This document shows positions 25,364-33,443 of a stretch of DNA of 64,000 bases, in pieces. Below the pieces are notes generated by a model. That model had not been told where the DNA came from. It did not search any database and saw only the letters and a list, made by a program, of their open reading frames with translations. Numbering within the stretch: position 1 is the stretch's first letter; every line of letters begins with the position of its first letter. Origin of the DNA: Iamia sp. SCSIO 61187 (GTDB taxonomy: Bacteria; Actinomycetota; Acidimicrobiia; Acidimicrobiales; Iamiaceae); contig NZ_CP050948.1 of the NCBI RefSeq assembly GCF_019443745.1, positions 3,724,001-3,788,000 on the forward strand. The letters are read 5' to 3'. A program made the position numbers and the translations under genes.

Positions 25364-26164
25364 CTACTCGCCGGTGAAGACCGGCGGCCGCTTCTCGGCG
25401 AAGGCGCGGGGGCCCTCCTTGGCGTCCTTGGTGCCGAAGATGATCGGCTCCCCGATGGTGAGCTCGTGGGCCAGGCCGTCGGCCTCGGTCATGCCCGCCG
25501 TCTCCCGCATCGAGCGCAGCACCGCCTTGACCGCCAGCGGCCCGTTGGCGGCGACGAGGTCGGCCAGCTCCCGGGCCCTGGCCAGCGCCTGACCGGCCGG
25601 CACCACGTGGCCGACGAGCCCGATGGCCTTGGCCTCCTCGGCGCTGATCCGCCGCCCGGTGAGGAGCAGGTCGGCGGCGTTGGTGAACCCGATCTGGCGC
25701 TGGAGGCGCACCGTCGAGCCGCCCAGCGGGAACAGCCCCCGCTGGACCTCGGCGATGGCGAACTCGGCGGTGTCGCCGGCGACGCGGATCTCGGTGGCCT
25801 GCAGGATCTCGGTGCCGCCGGCGACGCAGTAGCCCTCGACGGCGGCGACGATCGGCTTCGACGGCCGGAAGTGGCGCAGCAGCGCCTTCCAGTGCATGTC
25901 GGGGTCCTCGCTCCACCGGGCCTGCACGTCGTCGGGCATCCCCCCGGCCAGGGCCTTGAGGTCCATGCCCGAGCAGAAGCACCCCTCGGCCCCGGTGAGG
26001 ATCCCGACCCGCAGCTCGGGGTCCTCGTCCAGCAGCTTCCACGCGTCGGCGGCCCGGACGAGCATGTCCGGGCTGAAGGCGTTGCGGGCCTCGGGCCGGT
26101 TCATGGTGACGGTCAGCACGTGGCCGTCACGCTCGACGAGCAGGTCGGGAGAGCCCTCGGTCAT
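25364..26164 (-). CDS. Enoyl-CoA hydratase, EchA19-like
   Basis: A 266-residue crotonase-family enzyme. The oxyanion-hole segments are CFCSGMDLKALAGG (about 61-74) and EGYCVAGGTEILQATEIRVAG (about 108-128). The C-terminal AVLRSMRETAGM and GTKDAKEGPRAFAEKRPPVF blocks closely follow mycobacterial EchA19, which hydrates steroid enoyl-CoA in side-chain degradation. Usual family acid/base Glu positions appear in LFPLGGSTVRL, where one usual Glu is not obvious. A KstR-type operator stands 23 bp upstream of the ATG. In mycobacteria echA19 is next to fadD19; here the two lie about 800 bp apart and converge around the VOC gene. Confidence 0.9.
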   Translation of the reverse strand: MTEGSPDLLVERDGHVLTVTMNRPEARNAFSPDMLVRAADAWKLLDEDPELRVGILTGAEGCFCSGMDLKALAGGMPDDVQARWSEDPDMHWKALLRHFRPSKPIVAAVEGYCVAGGTEILQATEIRVAGDTAEFAIAEVQRGLFPLGGSTVRLQRQIGFTNAADLLLTGRRISAEEAKAIGLVGHVVPAGQALARARELADLVAANGPLAVKAVLRSMRETAGMTEADGLAHELTIGEPIIFGTKDAKEGPRAFAEKRPPVFTGE

Positions 26165-26187
26165 GCCCCGACCCTAGGGCAACGACC

Positions 26188-26201
26188 TAGAACGCGTTCT
26201 A
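26188..26201. promoter_or_regulatory. KstR-type operator, copy 6 (overlaps a stop codon)
   Basis: TAGAACGCGTTCTA, a perfect 14-bp palindrome, 23 bp upstream of the EchA19-like ATG. Its last three bases are the stop codon (TAG on the minus strand) of the preceding membrane-protein gene. The operator therefore also marks the end of the transporter operon. Confidence 0.87.
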
Positions 26202-26810
26202 CTTCTTGTCGAGCGGGTCGGCGCGGAGCGGCTCGCGTCGGACCCGTGGCGCCTGGCCGCCACCGGCGGGCGAGGTCTCCACCGCGTGACCCGTGTGGTC
26301 GGCCGCGGCGTCCACCCGCTTGGCCAGGTCGACGTCGGGCGCCGACCCACCGGTCCGGGGGGCCGCGCCGTTGGTCAGCGCCGCCTCGATGCGCCCGAGG
26401 GCGTCGATCGTGCGGTCGGTCTGCACCTGGTGCTCGTGGACGATCCGGGCCAGCCAGAACCGGAACAGCCGGGCCAGCGAGAAGCGGGTGATGAGGGCGC
26501 AGCCGAGGACGATCAGCCCGAGGCCCAGCGCCCCGCCGGAGAGGGCGTAGGGGATCTGCTCGGCCGGGCTGCTGGTGCCCGACGCCCCCCAGTAGCCGAT
26601 GAGGACGGCGATGATGCCGACGGCGACGATCACACCCCCGGCGACGAGCATCATCCGCTCGCGGTCGGCGTTGGGCTCGGGGACGTGGATCTGGCTCACC
26701 CGGTCGGCGAGCCCCGCCGCCGGCGAGCTGGCGAGTGGCGCAGACGATCCGGGCGAGCTGGCGGGGGGCGCAGACGGCGCGGGTCCGCCGGTGGGCGTCG
26801 GGTCGGTCAT
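26199..26810 (-). CDS. Small membrane protein at the end of the Liv-type ABC operon
   Basis: A 203-residue protein. It has a Pro/Ser/Ala-rich N-terminus (about 1-35), two transmembrane helices (about 53-75 and 88-110: LVAGGVIVAVGIIAVLIGYW, GGALGLGLIVLGCALIT), a short basic/helical segment (FRFWLARIVHEHQVQTDRTI) and a charged C-terminal tail. I do not recognise a family. The ATG overlaps the stop of the upstream LivF-like gene (ATGA), so it is co-translated with the importer and may be an accessory subunit; this is inference. Its TAG stop lies inside the EchA operator. Confidence 0.75.
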   Translation of the reverse strand: MTDPTPTGGPAPSAPPASSPGSSAPLASSPAAGLADRVSQIHVPEPNADRERMMLVAGGVIVAVGIIAVLIGYWGASGTSSPAEQIPYALSGGALGLGLIVLGCALITRFSLARLFRFWLARIVHEHQVQTDRTIDALGRIEAALTNGAAPRTGGSAPDVDLAKRVDAAADHTGHAVETSPAGGGQAPRVRREPLRADPLDKK

Positions 26811-27637
26811 GAGGAGGCTCCCAGGTAGGCGGCGGACAGCTCGGACTCGATGGCGGAGGGGTGGCCCACGGACGTGATGCGACCGTTGGCCATGATGGCG
26901 GCGACGTCGGCCACGCCGAGGACGGTGCGGGCGAACTGCTCGACCACCAGCACCGACACGCCGTGGCGGGTGATGCGGTGCACCTGCTGGTAGAGCTCGT
27001 CGACGATGATCGGGGCCAGGCCCATCGACAGCTCGTCGAGCAGCAGGAGCGACGGCGAGGTGACCAGGGCCCGGGCCAGCGACAGCATCTGCTGCTCGCC
27101 GCCGGACAGCGTCCCGGCCAGCTGGTCTCGGCGGGCGCCCAGCTTGGGGAAGATGCCGTAGGTCCGGTCCTCGACGTCGGCCATCCTCACCCCCCGGTAG
27201 GTGGCCATGCGGAGGTTCTCGCGCACGGTCAGGGACCGGAACACGCCCCGTCCCTCGGGCACGGTGCAGAGGCCGGCCGCGGCCAGGTCCTCCGGGGCCG
27301 CGCCGGTGACGCGACGACCGGCGACGAAGACGTCGCCCTCGGTCGGGCGCATCTGGCCGCTGGCCACGCACAGGGTGGTCGTCTTCCCGGCGCCGTTGGG
27401 CCCCAGCAGAGCCACGACCTTGCCCGCCGGCACGACGAGGTCCACCCCGTGCAGGACCTCGATCTTGCCGTAGCCGGCCCTGACGCCCCGCAGCTCCAGG
27501 ACGGGGGGACCGCTGTCGTCGCCGACGGCCGCGACGCTGTCACCGACGAGGGCGGACACGTCGATGTGGGTGTCGAGGTCGTCGTCGGCGGGCCGGCCGT
27601 GGCCGTTGGTCGTCGCCTTGCCGAGCTCGGGGCTCAT
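26807..27637 (-). CDS. Branched-chain-type ABC transporter ATPase, LivF-like
   Basis: A 276-residue ATPase. Walker A is LLGPNGAGKTTT (about 83-94), the signature is LSGGEQQML (about 175-183), Walker B is SLLLLDELSMGL and the switch His is in VEQFA. The order and the MGLAPIIVDEL segment are typical of LivF. An N-terminal extension of about 45 acidic/polar residues precedes the core, unusual for the family. The ATG at 27637 overlaps the LivG-like stop (ATGA). It works with LivG at the inner membrane to power uptake by the LivHM-like permease and the two binding proteins. Confidence 0.92.
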   Translation of the reverse strand: MSPELGKATTNGHGRPADDDLDTHIDVSALVGDSVAAVGDDSGPPVLELRGVRAGYGKIEVLHGVDLVVPAGKVVALLGPNGAGKTTTLCVASGQMRPTEGDVFVAGRRVTGAAPEDLAAAGLCTVPEGRGVFRSLTVRENLRMATYRGVRMADVEDRTYGIFPKLGARRDQLAGTLSGGEQQMLSLARALVTSPSLLLLDELSMGLAPIIVDELYQQVHRITRHGVSVLVVEQFARTVLGVADVAAIMANGRITSVGHPSAIESELSAAYLGASS

Positions 27638-28422
27638 CGGGCCGCCTCCGCCACGGGGGTGGCCCCGAGGTAGGCCTCGATGACGCGATGGTCGCCCTGG
27701 ACCTCGGCCGGTGTCCCGTGGGCGAGCACCCGCCCGAGGTCGAGGACGTAGACGTCCGACGCCAGCCGCATCACCAGCGGGACGTCGTGCTCGACGAGCA
27801 GGATCCCGAGCCCGGCGTCGGCCAGCTCCTCCAGCACCGAGGCGAAGTGCTCGGTCTCGGCCTCGTCGAGCCCCGAGGCCGGCTCGTCGAGCAGCAGCAG
27901 CCGGGGCCGGGTGGCCAGGGCCCGGGCCAGCTCGACCATGCGGGCGGTGCCGGTGGGCAGCTCCTCGGCCCGCACGTCGGCCAGGTCGCCCAGCCCGAGG
28001 TGCTCGAGCAGCATCGCCGTCTCCTCGACCGCGCTGGTGTCGGTGGCGGCGCCGGGCACCCGAGGGGCCCGCTGGCCACCGCCCTGGCGGCGGAGGAGCT
28101 CGGCGGCGAGGAGGACGTTCTCGGCGACCGACAGCGATCCGAACAGCTCGAGGCGCTGGAAGGTCCGGCCCATGCCCAACCGGGCGCGCTTGTGGGCGGC
28201 CATCCCGCTGATGTCGCGCCCGTCCCACAGGACGAGGCCGGAGCTGGGGCGCTCGAGCCCGGTGATGACGTTGAACGTCGTCGTCTTGCCGGCGCCGTTC
28301 GGCCCGATGAGGCCGGTGATGCGGCCGTCCTCGGCGAAGAGGCTGGCGTCCGACACGGCGACGTTGCCGCCGAAGCGGACGGTGACGGAGCGCAGCTCGA
28401 GCAGAGGTGCGGCCGGGCTCAT
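27634..28422 (-). CDS. Branched-chain-type ABC transporter ATPase, LivG-like
   Basis: A 262-residue ATPase. Walker A is LIGPNGAGKTTTFNVITGL (about 37-55). The signature LPTGTARMVELARAL is the LivG variant of LSGGQ. Walker B is LLLLDEPASGLD, and LLVEHDVPLVMRLASDVYVLDLGRVLAHG is the LivG C-terminal pattern. A Gly/Arg-rich insertion (about 108-128) lies after the signal region and is longer than usual. It overlaps the permease stop and the LivF start by four bases each (ATGA), so the operon is tightly coupled. Confidence 0.92.
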   Translation of the reverse strand: MSPAAPLLELRSVTVRFGGNVAVSDASLFAEDGRITGLIGPNGAGKTTTFNVITGLERPSSGLVLWDGRDISGMAAHKRARLGMGRTFQRLELFGSLSVAENVLLAAELLRRQGGGQRAPRVPGAATDTSAVEETAMLLEHLGLGDLADVRAEELPTGTARMVELARALATRPRLLLLDEPASGLDEAETEHFASVLEELADAGLGILLVEHDVPLVMRLASDVYVLDLGRVLAHGTPAEVQGDHRVIEAYLGATPVAEAAR

Positions 28423-30521
28423 GATCCGCTCCTCGGCCCGACCGGCTCCGGTCGACCCCAGCTCAGGCCGAGCACGTGGTCGAGGTGGGCGACGTCCTCG
28501 GCGTCCAGCCGCCGTCCGCTGCTCAGCATCTGCTCGGGCTCCCTGGTGGCCGGGCGTCGGTCGGCGTCGGGCTCGTCCCGGCCGGCCCGCAGGCGGCCGA
28601 TCGCCTCCGCCACGTCGGACGCACCGTCGGCGATCTGGCGAGCCGCCCCGTCCGGCGACTGGGCCAGGCCGATGCCGGCCAGACCGGGCAGCACGTTCAT
28701 CGCGCTCTTGAGCCAGCTCACCTTGTTGCCCAGCAGGGGCATGCCCACGAAGAGGAACGCACCGAACGCCGCCCCGAACACCGAGGTGATGCCGCCGATC
28801 ACGGCGACGAGCAGGAGGGGCAGGCCGCCGAGGGCGCCCCCCTCGAGCAGGCCGTACTGCGCCAGGCCCACGTTCGACGAGTTCCACATGGCCAGCAGAC
28901 CGCCGCCGAAGCCGGCGATGGCCGAGGCCAGGACGAAGACCTGGAGCTTGGTGGCGGTCAGGTCCATGCCGAGGGTGACGCAGCCGTCGGGCGAGTCCTT
29001 CATGGCCGCCAGCCGCCGCCCGAACGGACCGTTGCGGATGACCGTCAGCCCCACCGCGATGAGGGCGAAGGCGACGGCCATGGCCACGAAGAAGGCCTTG
29101 TCGCTCTCGAGGAAACCGGGCCGGTCCGCCCGGGCCCCACCGGTCGCGAACGGGCGGAGGGCGGGGAAGATCGTGTTGTTGCCGTAGACCACGTTCTCCA
29201 TCAGCAGCGCGAACGCCATGGTGGTGAGGGCGAGGTAGAGGCTCCGCATGCGCAGGGCCGGGAGGGCGACGAAGGCGCCGACGACGGCGCAGATCACCAC
29301 ACCGGCGACGAGCCCGCCCACCGGGCCCATCTTCCACACCGCGCACGCCGCCAGGCCGGAGAGCCCGAGCTGGGCCAACGACACCTGGCCGGCCCAGCCG
29401 GTGAGCAGGACGAGCGACAGCATGACGATGCCGAGGGCCAGGCCCTTGCCGTAGTTGAGGCGGGTGGTGACGGTGAACAGCTCGAGCTGGGCCACCACGG
29501 CGGCGACGAGGACCAGGGCCCCCATGCCCGCGGCGACCGTCGTGGTCGAGGGCCGGGGGACGCGGAAGTTCAGCTTCTCGGAGCGCAGCCCGCCCCGGTC
29601 CTCGCGCAAGACGATCAGCACGACGAGCAGCATCAGAACCGGCACCGCCGAGCCGAGCGTGCCGAGCTTGCCGCTGATGTTCTCGCCGAACCAGTCGTTG
29701 ATGTCGATCAGGGCCAGGAGCTGCTCGGTCTCGGCCAGGATCAGGGCGCCGAGGAAGGTGAGCGGCAGGCTCCGGAGCCGGCCGACCATGGCGGCGGCGT
29801 AGGCCTGGATCACGAGCAGGGTGAGGGCGATCGCCGTGAACTGCGAGAGGTTGGGGGCGATGAGGATGCCGGCCAGGCCGGCCAGGGAGCAGCCCAGCAT
29901 CCACGCCACCGACGAGACCCGGTCCGGCGAGCGCCCGTTGAGGGCGGTGAGCTCGCGGCTGTCGACGACCGCCCGCATGGCCACGCCCAGCCGGGTGGTG
30001 AACAGCAGGGCCCGCAACCCGAAGGCCACGGCCACGGCGATGGCCAGCGACAGGGCCCGGTGGTAGGTGACGTTGACCGAGAACAGCTCGAAGCTCTCGC
30101 CCGGGAAGAACCCCGGCAGCGAGTAGCTCTGGTCCTGGGGCCAGAGGATCCCGGCGATCTGGACCAGGGCGAACAGCAACCCGATGGTGGCCACGATGCC
30201 GGCGATGGTCGAGGCACCGGCCAGGCGGCGCATGATCACCCGGTCGAGCACGAACCCGATGGCGGGGGCGACGACGAACAGGCACAGGACCAGGGCCAGC
30301 CACGGGTTCAGCCCCATGCCCCCACCGAAGAACGCGTCACCCCCCGACGACGTCGAGGTCATCTGCCAGTAGGCGAAGGCCACCACCATGCCGATGGCAC
30401 CGTGGGCGAAGTTGAAGATGCCCGAGGTCGTGTAGGTGACGACCAGCCCGCTGGCGGCGATGGCGTAGATCGCCGCCGACTGCAGGGCGAAGATGACCAG
30501 GTACTGGAGGATCTGCTCCAT
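28419..30521 (-). CDS. Fused LivH-LivM branched-chain-type ABC permease
   Basis: A 700-residue membrane protein joining the two permease subunits, usually separate, in one chain. Residues 1 to about 310 resemble LivH (MEQILQYLVIFALQSAAIYAIAASGLVVTYTTSGIFNFAHGAIGM, ALNGRSPDRVSSVAWMLG). About 330 to 620 resemble LivM (VLLTGWAGQVSLAQLGLSGLAA, RNGPFGRRLAAMKDSPDGCVTLGMDLT, GGLLAMWNSSN). The last ~75 residues are a soluble tail. About 17-18 helices are expected. It transports amino acids or other carboxylates in this family. Its neighbours are steroid genes and the two binding proteins, so a carboxylated sterol-derived or aromatic substrate is plausible but unproven. Confidence 0.92.
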   Translation of the reverse strand: MEQILQYLVIFALQSAAIYAIAASGLVVTYTTSGIFNFAHGAIGMVVAFAYWQMTSTSSGGDAFFGGGMGLNPWLALVLCLFVVAPAIGFVLDRVIMRRLAGASTIAGIVATIGLLFALVQIAGILWPQDQSYSLPGFFPGESFELFSVNVTYHRALSLAIAVAVAFGLRALLFTTRLGVAMRAVVDSRELTALNGRSPDRVSSVAWMLGCSLAGLAGILIAPNLSQFTAIALTLLVIQAYAAAMVGRLRSLPLTFLGALILAETEQLLALIDINDWFGENISGKLGTLGSAVPVLMLLVVLIVLREDRGGLRSEKLNFRVPRPSTTTVAAGMGALVLVAAVVAQLELFTVTTRLNYGKGLALGIVMLSLVLLTGWAGQVSLAQLGLSGLAACAVWKMGPVGGLVAGVVICAVVGAFVALPALRMRSLYLALTTMAFALLMENVVYGNNTIFPALRPFATGGARADRPGFLESDKAFFVAMAVAFALIAVGLTVIRNGPFGRRLAAMKDSPDGCVTLGMDLTATKLQVFVLASAIAGFGGGLLAMWNSSNVGLAQYGLLEGGALGGLPLLLVAVIGGITSVFGAAFGAFLFVGMPLLGNKVSWLKSAMNVLPGLAGIGLAQSPDGAARQIADGASDVAEAIGRLRAGRDEPDADRRPATREPEQMLSSGRRLDAEDVAHLDHVLGLSWGRPEPVGPRSGS

Positions 30522-30536
30522 GGGTGCGGCGGCTCC

Positions 30537-31967
30537 CTAGCCGGCGTAGGACTCGTCGGACTCGATGACGAAGGCGGGGTCGCACTCGAAGCCCTCGTCG
30601 GGGTGCTCGCGCGTGAACTCGCCGTCGGTGATCCGCAGGTAGAGGAAGCAGTCGTTGTGGAGCGCCTCGCCCGGGTTGGTGGGCATGTGGAGCCCGCCGC
30701 CGTCCCACTCGGTGATGCCCTCGAGGGCGGTGACGAGGCCGTCGCGGGTGATGTCGTTGCCCAACGAGTCGACCGCGGTGGCGAAGAGCAGGCCGGCGCT
30801 GAAGGCCTGGACGCCGAGCGAGGTGATCTTGTCCTCGTCGGCCCCGGTCTCGCCCATCCACTCGGTGTAGAGGCCGAGCGCCGGCGTCTGGTCCGTCTCG
30901 CTGAACGGCGTCGTGTTGGTGAGGACGTAGGCGCCGTTGGTGAGCGCCTCGGCGGCGACGGCCCGGTCGTAGTACTGCTGGCCGAGGTCGATGACGTTGA
31001 ACTCGAGGCCCTGGGTGTTGGCCTCACGGAGCACCGCCAGCATCTCCGACGAGGCGCTGACCATGGTGAAGTAGGTGACGCCGGCGGACTGCATCTCCTC
31101 GATGGCCGGGCCGAAGTTGGTCTCGCCGAACGGGACGGGGACGTCGGCGACGAACTCGAAGCCGGCCTCGGCGGTGCAGTTGTCCTTGATCTGCTGAGCG
31201 CGGACGCTCGCGGTGGGCAGGTCGGTGTAGACGATGGCCGCCTTGGTGACGTCGTCGGGGAACTGCTCGGCCATCCACAGGCACGGCCCCACGTTGAAGT
31301 GCTGGGACTGGGTGGCGGGGATGGGCTGGAAGAACAGCTCGGACTCGGACCGGTTGGAGGTGGCCGAGTAGGCGCCGACCTCGGGCAGCCCGCAGCCGAT
31401 GCGGGACTCGATGCCCAGCTGGTCCTGCACCGACCCGGTGCCCACCAGGGCGAACAGGTCGTCGGCGCACGCCTGCTTGGTGACGTCGTCGGTGGCCGTG
31501 ATCATCGAGTCGTAGGTCTCGAGCTCGAGGGTGCGACCGTTGATGCCGCCGGCGGCGTTGCAGAACTCGACGAAGGCCTTGACGGACTCCTCGATGCCGA
31601 CGGTCGGCAGCGGCACGCTGGGGTTCTCCTTGTCGGAGATCACGCCGATCCGGATGGTGTCCTCGGTGACCCCGGGGGTGTCGGCCGGCAGCTCCCCCTC
31701 CGCGGCCTCGGCCGAGCAGGGGTTGTCGATCGTGCCGATGGTGTCGGACTCGGGGGTCGGCACCTCACCGCCGTCGCCGGACCCGTCCTCGCCCCCCTCG
31801 TCGCCGCCGCCGCCGTCCTCGGCGCTCAGGCCGTCGTCGCCCCCACCGCCGTCATCGGCGTCGTCGGCGCGCGACCCGCAGGCGCTGGCCCCCAGGAGGA
31901 GAAGCAGCGCCACGAGGGCGGCGCCGAGGCGGTGGGTGCTGATCGTGGTCCCCCGGGATCGGTTCAT
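30537..31967 (-). CDS. ABC substrate-binding lipoprotein, Liv-type (second of tandem pair)
   Basis: A 476-residue type I periplasmic binding protein (Peripla_BP/ANF receptor type). Its signal peptide ends in lipobox LLLGASAC, and a Gly/Asp/Glu-rich linker follows. The binding domain (about 95-475) includes TIRIGVISDKENPSVPLPTVGIEESVKAFVEFCNAAGGING and FSAGLLFATAVDSLG. It is paralogous to the next protein; long stretches (for example the segment from DSMITATDDVTKQACADDLF to VQDQLGIE) are nearly identical, so a recent tandem duplication is likely. The start ATG at 31967 is eight bases from the upstream stop. The sharp differences near the presumed ligand pocket suggest two related ligands. Confidence 0.9.
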   Translation of the reverse strand: MNRSRGTTISTHRLGAALVALLLLLGASACGSRADDADDGGGGDDGLSAEDGGGGDEGGEDGSGDGGEVPTPESDTIGTIDNPCSAEAAEGELPADTPGVTEDTIRIGVISDKENPSVPLPTVGIEESVKAFVEFCNAAGGINGRTLELETYDSMITATDDVTKQACADDLFALVGTGSVQDQLGIESRIGCGLPEVGAYSATSNRSESELFFQPIPATQSQHFNVGPCLWMAEQFPDDVTKAAIVYTDLPTASVRAQQIKDNCTAEAGFEFVADVPVPFGETNFGPAIEEMQSAGVTYFTMVSASSEMLAVLREANTQGLEFNVIDLGQQYYDRAVAAEALTNGAYVLTNTTPFSETDQTPALGLYTEWMGETGADEDKITSLGVQAFSAGLLFATAVDSLGNDITRDGLVTALEGITEWDGGGLHMPTNPGEALHNDCFLYLRITDGEFTREHPDEGFECDPAFVIESDESYAG

Positions 31968-31974
31968 CGGTGTC

Positions 31975-33354
31975 CTAGCTCTCGAAGCGCTCGTCGGATG
32001 TGTGGATGTACGCCGGATCGCAGTCGTAGCCCTCTTCTGGGTGCTCACGGACGAACTCCCCGCCCTCGACCCGCAGGTAGAGGAAGCAGTCGATCGTCTC
32101 GTTGGTCCCGGGGCTGCCCACCAGGTTCAGACCCCCGCCGTCCCACTCGGTGATGCCCTGGAGCTCGGTGACGAGACCCTCCCGGGTGACCTCGGCGCCC
32201 AGGGCGTCGGTGGCGGTGGCGAAGAGCAGACCGGCGCTGAAGGCCTGGACGCCCAGGGTGCTCTGCACGCCGCCGACCTTGTCCAGGTACTCCTGGTAGA
32301 GGCGGAGGGTGGGGTTGGAGTCGGCCTCCGAGAACGGTGCCGTGTTGGACAAGACGTAGGCCCCTTCGGCCACGGGCTCGGTGGCGAAGTTGGCGTCGTA
32401 GTACTGCTGGCCGAGGTCGATGACCTCGAGCTCCAGCCCCTGGGTCTCGGCCTCCCGCAGCACGGCGAGCGTCTCGGAGGTGGCGCTCACCATCTGGAAC
32501 ATCTCGACGCCCTGCTCCTGCATCTGCTCGACGATCGGGCCGAAGTTCGTCTCACCGAAGGGGAGGGCCTCCTCGACCACGTACTCGAACCCCGCCTCGG
32601 AGGAGCAGCCCTCGACGACCTGCTGGCCGCGCACCGACGCCGCCGGCAGGTCCGTGTAGAGCATCGCCACCTTCTTCACCGCGTCGGGGTGCTGCTCGGC
32701 CATCCACAGGCAGGGGCCCACGTTGTAGTCGGTCGGGCTGAGACCGGGGACGCCGGTGAAGAAGTCCTCGGACCCGGCGCGGGCCGAGGTGGCCGAGTAG
32801 CCGGCGACCTCGACCAGGCCGCAGCCCTCCCGGGTCTCGATGCCCAGCTGGTCCTGCACCGACCCGGTGCCCACCAGGGCGAACAGGTCGTCGGCGCACG
32901 CCTGCTTGGTGACGTCGTCGGTGGCCGTGATCATCGAGTCGTAGGTCTCGAGCTCGAGGGTGCGACCGTTGATGCCGCCGGCCTCGTTGCAGAACTCGAC
33001 GAAGGCCTTCACCGCCTCCTCGATGCCCACCGTCGGGAGGGGCACGGCCGGGTTCTCACGATCGGAGATCACGCCGATCCGGATGGTGTCCTCGGTGACC
33101 CCGGGGGTGTCGGCGGGCAGCTCGCCCTCCGCCGGCTCCCCCGAGCAGGGGTTGGGGATCGTGCCCAGCTCCTCGGACTCGGGGGTGAGGTCGTCGTTGG
33201 CGGCCTCCTCCTCCTCGGACCCGCCGCCCTCGCCCTCGGCCTCGAGGTCGTCGCCGCCTCCCCCTCCCCCGTCGTCCGCGTCGTCGACGCGAGACCCGCA
33301 GCCGACGGCGGTCAGCGCGAGGAGGAGGGCGAGCAGCAGGGCGACACGGCGCAT
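31975..33354 (-). CDS. ABC substrate-binding lipoprotein, Liv-type (first of tandem pair)
   Basis: A 459-residue type I binding protein. It has a lipobox at LLALTAVGC, an acidic/Gly-rich linker and a binding domain (TIRIGVISDRENPAVPLPTVGIEEAVKAFVEFCNEAGGING, then GVQSTLGVQAFSAGLLFATATDALGAEVTREGLVTELQGITEW). It begins the transporter operon. The ATG at 33354 follows a 23-bp palindrome at 33397-33419, and a longer frame starting at 33393 is less likely because it would run into the operator and lacks signal-peptide-like sequence. The two binding proteins share the one permease. Confidence 0.9.
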   Translation of the reverse strand: MRRVALLLALLLALTAVGCGSRVDDADDGGGGGGDDLEAEGEGGGSEEEEAANDDLTPESEELGTIPNPCSGEPAEGELPADTPGVTEDTIRIGVISDRENPAVPLPTVGIEEAVKAFVEFCNEAGGINGRTLELETYDSMITATDDVTKQACADDLFALVGTGSVQDQLGIETREGCGLVEVAGYSATSARAGSEDFFTGVPGLSPTDYNVGPCLWMAEQHPDAVKKVAMLYTDLPAASVRGQQVVEGCSSEAGFEYVVEEALPFGETNFGPIVEQMQEQGVEMFQMVSATSETLAVLREAETQGLELEVIDLGQQYYDANFATEPVAEGAYVLSNTAPFSEADSNPTLRLYQEYLDKVGGVQSTLGVQAFSAGLLFATATDALGAEVTREGLVTELQGITEWDGGGLNLVGSPGTNETIDCFLYLRVEGGEFVREHPEEGYDCDPAYIHTSDERFES

Positions 33355-33396
33355 GGGGGAGGAGCTCCAGATCGGGTCGGTGTCTCGGGTCACACT

Positions 33397-33419
33397 ACAT
33401 CTGACGGGTCGTCAGATGT
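33397..33419. promoter_or_regulatory. CTGAC-N5-GTCAG operator upstream of the binding-protein/Liv operon
   Basis: Perfect inverted repeat with 10-bp arms ACATCTGACG and its complement around GGT, centred 54 bp upstream of the ATG at 33354. A shorter version occurs at 42533 and a divergent version at 38403. It looks like a TetR-type operator, but the regulator is not in the window. Confidence 0.7.
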
Positions 33420-33443
33420 GAGGGGTGCGGGTCACGGTGTGGA

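Noticed and set aside
28476-32153. A 1,225-codon rightward open frame opposite the transporter operon
   Set aside because: It is antisense to clear LivHM and binding-protein genes. Its residue composition (Gly/Arg/His/Asp/Glu-rich, no domains) is that expected from reading high-GC codons on the other strand. Similar long frames at 132-2024, 39527-42727 and 44759-48670 were rejected for the same reason.
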